Origin: Phocaeicola plebeius DSM 17135
GTDB taxonomy: Bacteria > Bacteroidota > Bacteroidia > Bacteroidales > Bacteroidaceae
Length of the DNA: 64,000 nucleotides
Direction: 5' to 3'
Assembly (NCBI RefSeq): GCF_000187895.1
Contig: NZ_DS990127.1
Coordinates: 62,001-126,000 of the forward strand
The notes under the pieces were generated by a model. It did not search any database and was not told the origin of the DNA. It was given only the letters and a program-made list of their open reading frames with translations. Shown piece after piece: positions 62,120-64,000 of the stretch. How positions within the stretch are numbered: the stretch's first letter is position 1; each line of letters opens with the position of its first letter. The translations under genes and the position numbers were made by a program.

Positions 62120-64000
62120 TTATTTGAGAATACTCAGTTGATTGTTTTCGGCCGTTACCGTGATGTTGCCTCCCTGCTTTAGCGAGCCGAACAGAATCTC
62201 ACGCATGAGCAGCGGCTTCAGGTGGGCGGCGATGGCACGGTCCATTTCGCGGGCTCCGTATTCCGGTTTGAAACCCTCTTTCAGCAGCCATTCATGTGCT
62301 TCAGGTGTCAGGTGCAAGCAGACGTGACGGCGAGCCAGCTTTTCATCCAGTTGGCGCAACTTTTTGTCGAGCACTTGCGTAGCCATTTCCCGACTCATGT
62401 CATGGAATACGACGGAAGCCGACAAACGGTTGAGGAATTCCGGCTTAAATGTTTTCTTTACCTGGCGAAGCATAGCCTGTCCGGTACTTACTTGGCTGTT
62501 GAAACCAATGGAAGCCTGATGTGCATACTGAGCACCGGCGTTGGAAGTCATGATAAGAATCAGGTGTCGGCAGTCCGATTTCCGTCCTTTGTTGTCTGTC
62601 AGCACTGCATAGTCCATCACCTGCAACAGGATGTTGAAAATGTCGGGATGAGCCTTTTCGATTTCATCCAGTAGCAGCACACAGTTGGGTGTTTTCCGGA
62701 TGGCATCTGTCAGTAAGCCACCATCCTCGTATCCGATGTAACCAGCCGGAGAACCGATAAGTTTGGCGATGGTATGCTTTTCCATGTATTCACTCATGTC
62801 GAAGCGTATCAGTGAGATACCTAATTCCGAGGCTAATACTTTGGCTACTTCAGTTTTTCCCACTCCCGTAGGACCGACAAACAACAGACTGGCCAGCGGC
62901 TTGTTCTCGTCCAGCAATCCGGCTTTGGCCATTTGTACCGCCTCCACTACCTGACGAATGGCTTCGTCTTGTCCGTAAATCTGTCCGGATATGCGTTCGT
63001 ACAATGCTTCCAGTGAAGCGTTGTCTTCCTCCTTGAGTGCATTAGCATCAATCTTGCAGGTACGTGAAAGTACTTCGGTAACCAGCTTTCTGTCCACCGT
63101 CTTTGTGCCGTCTGTAGCCGGGTGAATTTCGCGGTAAGCACCGGCCTCATCAATCAGGTCGATTGCCTTGTCAGGCAGGAAGCGGTCGCTGATGTAGCGG
63201 GCACTGGCCTTTACAGCATACTCAATTACTCCCGGTTCATAGGTCACGTGGTGATACTCCTCATATTTTTCCTTCAATCCTTCTATGATACGGATAGCCT
63301 CATCGATGCTGGGCTCCTGAATGTCGATTTGCTGGAAACGGCGTACCATTCCTTTGCTGCGTGAGAAATAACGGTTGTATTCCTCATAAGTGGTAGAACC
63401 GATGAAACGGATGTCTCCCTGTTCCAAGTAAGGTTTCAGCATGTTGGAGGCATCCATCGACCCATCGCCGATTTGTCCGGCTCCGATAAGATTGTGTATC
63501 TCGTCAATATAGAGAATGGCTTTCTTCTCTGCGCTGAGGCTTTTCATTACACTTTTCAACCGCTGTTCGAAGTCGCCCCGATATTGTGTACCGGCCAGCA
63601 TACTACCCAAATCCAGTTCGTAAATGCGGCTTCCTTTCAGACGCTCGGGCACCTCTCCAGCTTCAATGCGGGCTGCCAGTCCGTAAGCCAAGGCTGTTTT
63701 TCCCACTCCTGGTTCACCGATGTGCAGCGGGTTGTTTTTGTCTTTCCGGCACAGCACTTCGATGGTACGTTCCAGTTCCATTTCTCGTCCTATCAGCGGA
63801 TTGTGATTTTCCAGCTGTTCGTTCAGGCAGGTGATGAAATTTTTGGAAATACCATGAGGTTCGTCCGAATCATTCTCATCCAGACTAAGGTCGTCTCCAT
63901 AAATGACCACCAGTTGGCTGATGAAATCCGGAATCCGTTCCTTCAGGTGTTTTTTCAGGAAGTAGCAAGCCCAGGATTCCGGCAACAGTAGCATGGCCTG
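62120..64000 (-). CDS. clpA: ClpA-type ATP-dependent protease unfoldase, N-terminus beyond window
   Basis: The frame is open through the right edge (two further codons precede the Met at 63994), so the N-terminal domain that binds ClpS is mostly missing; 627 codons including the stop are seen. AAA1 has Walker A GEPGVGKTA and Walker B ILYIDEIH; AAA2 has GPTGVGKTE, VLLLDEIEKAHPD and the sensor region MTSNAGA. The segment SIGFNSQ carries the IGF loop that docks ClpA to ClpP, so it should feed a ClpP peptidase rather than act as a disaggregase; the middle coiled coil of ClpB is absent. Together with aat it forms the N-degron branch. clpS would be expected nearby, outside the window. Confidence 0.93.
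   Translation of the reverse strand, partial: QAMLLLPESWACYFLKKHLKERIPDFISQLVVIYGDDLSLDENDSDEPHGISKNFITCLNEQLENHNPLIGREMELERTIEVLCRKDKNNPLHIGEPGVGKTALAYGLAARIEAGEVPERLKGSRIYELDLGSMLAGTQYRGDFEQRLKSVMKSLSAEKKAILYIDEIHNLIGAGQIGDGSMDASNMLKPYLEQGDIRFIGSTTYEEYNRYFSRSKGMVRRFQQIDIQEPSIDEAIRIIEGLKEKYEEYHHVTYEPGVIEYAVKASARYISDRFLPDKAIDLIDEAGAYREIHPATDGTKTVDRKLVTEVLSRTCKIDANALKEEDNASLEALYERISGQIYGQDEAIRQVVEAVQMAKAGLLDENKPLASLLFVGPTGVGKTEVAKVLASELGISLIRFDMSEYMEKHTIAKLIGSPAGYIGYEDGGLLTDAIRKTPNCVLLLDEIEKAHPDIFNILLQVMDYAVLTDNKGRKSDCRHLILIMTSNAGAQYAHQASIGFNSQVSTGQAMLRQVKKTFKPEFLNRLSASVVFHDMSREMATQVLDKKLRQLDEKLARRHVCLHLTPEAHEWLLKEGFKPEYGAREMDRAIAAHLKPLLMREILFGSLKQGGNITVTAENNQLSILK

Overview
The window looks like a chromosomal segment of a gut Bacteroidales bacterium (Bacteroides/Phocaeicola type; species not resolvable by eye). 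Reasons: many genes are preceded by the Bacteroidota -7 box TAnnTTTG instead of sigma70 boxes, Shine-Dalgarno sequences are mostly absent, and lineage-typical families are present (DUF4494, TlpA-like proteins with a DUF4369-type N-terminus, archaeal-type ProRS, a non-coding RNA behind rplT). No rRNA, tRNA, insertion sequence or CRISPR array was seen.

Layout. (1) 1-5.4 kb is AT-rich accessory DNA: the end of an unknown gene and a translationally coupled ABC-three-component (ABC-3C) conflict operon (nuclease-like effector with a 1-base frameshift, middle component, DUF3732 ATPase with a CxxC hook), then decaying fragments of a RhuM gene and an AlbA/HATPase-type gene. (2) 5.4-16.6 kb is housekeeping: MATE pump, guaA, ruvX-def-TPR operon, thrS-infC-rpmI-rplT, a probable Bacteroidales-1 RNA with its own promoter and terminator, and a lactonase-family lipoprotein. 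(3) 16.6-42.4 kb is one regulated transport locus. A histidine kinase and an NtrC-type regulator are divergent from a roughly 23-kb run of TolC-like protein, membrane-fusion protein, Sel1 protein, seven large MacB/FtsX-type permeases, a thioredoxin-like protein and a single ABC ATPase. The run starts with a near-consensus sigma54 -24/-12 promoter and two GTGC-N6-GCAC palindromes 21 bp apart, the expected arrangement for enhancer binding by the adjacent regulator. Three neighbouring permeases share nearly identical ends but have unrelated middles. (4) 42.4-49.8 kb is an RND tripartite efflux operon with a small lipoprotein, next to an AraC-type regulator. (5) 49.8-52.0 kb is a minus-strand operon of endonuclease, AlaX-like editing protein and a K+-channel gene broken by a 4-bp tandem duplication. 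(6) 52.0-53.6 kb holds an AAACGC-based nested palindrome, a minus-strand small RNA and an HpaII-like endonuclease gene with no methyltransferase nearby. (7) 53.6-64 kb is housekeeping: DUF4494-yggS-dihydroorotate-dehydrogenase-like operon, a fucose-isomerase-like protein, an aminotransferase with a LolC/E-like permease, proS, aat, and clpA running off the right edge.

How the parts work together. Regions 3 and 4 carry three export systems under two dedicated regulators, consistent with envelope-stress or antimicrobial-peptide defence (inference). The most unusual items are the sigma54-controlled seven-permease/one-ATPase array with mosaic permeases, the orphan HpaII-like protein, two clusters of short palindromes (AGTACT and AAACGC), and the ABC-3C operon.
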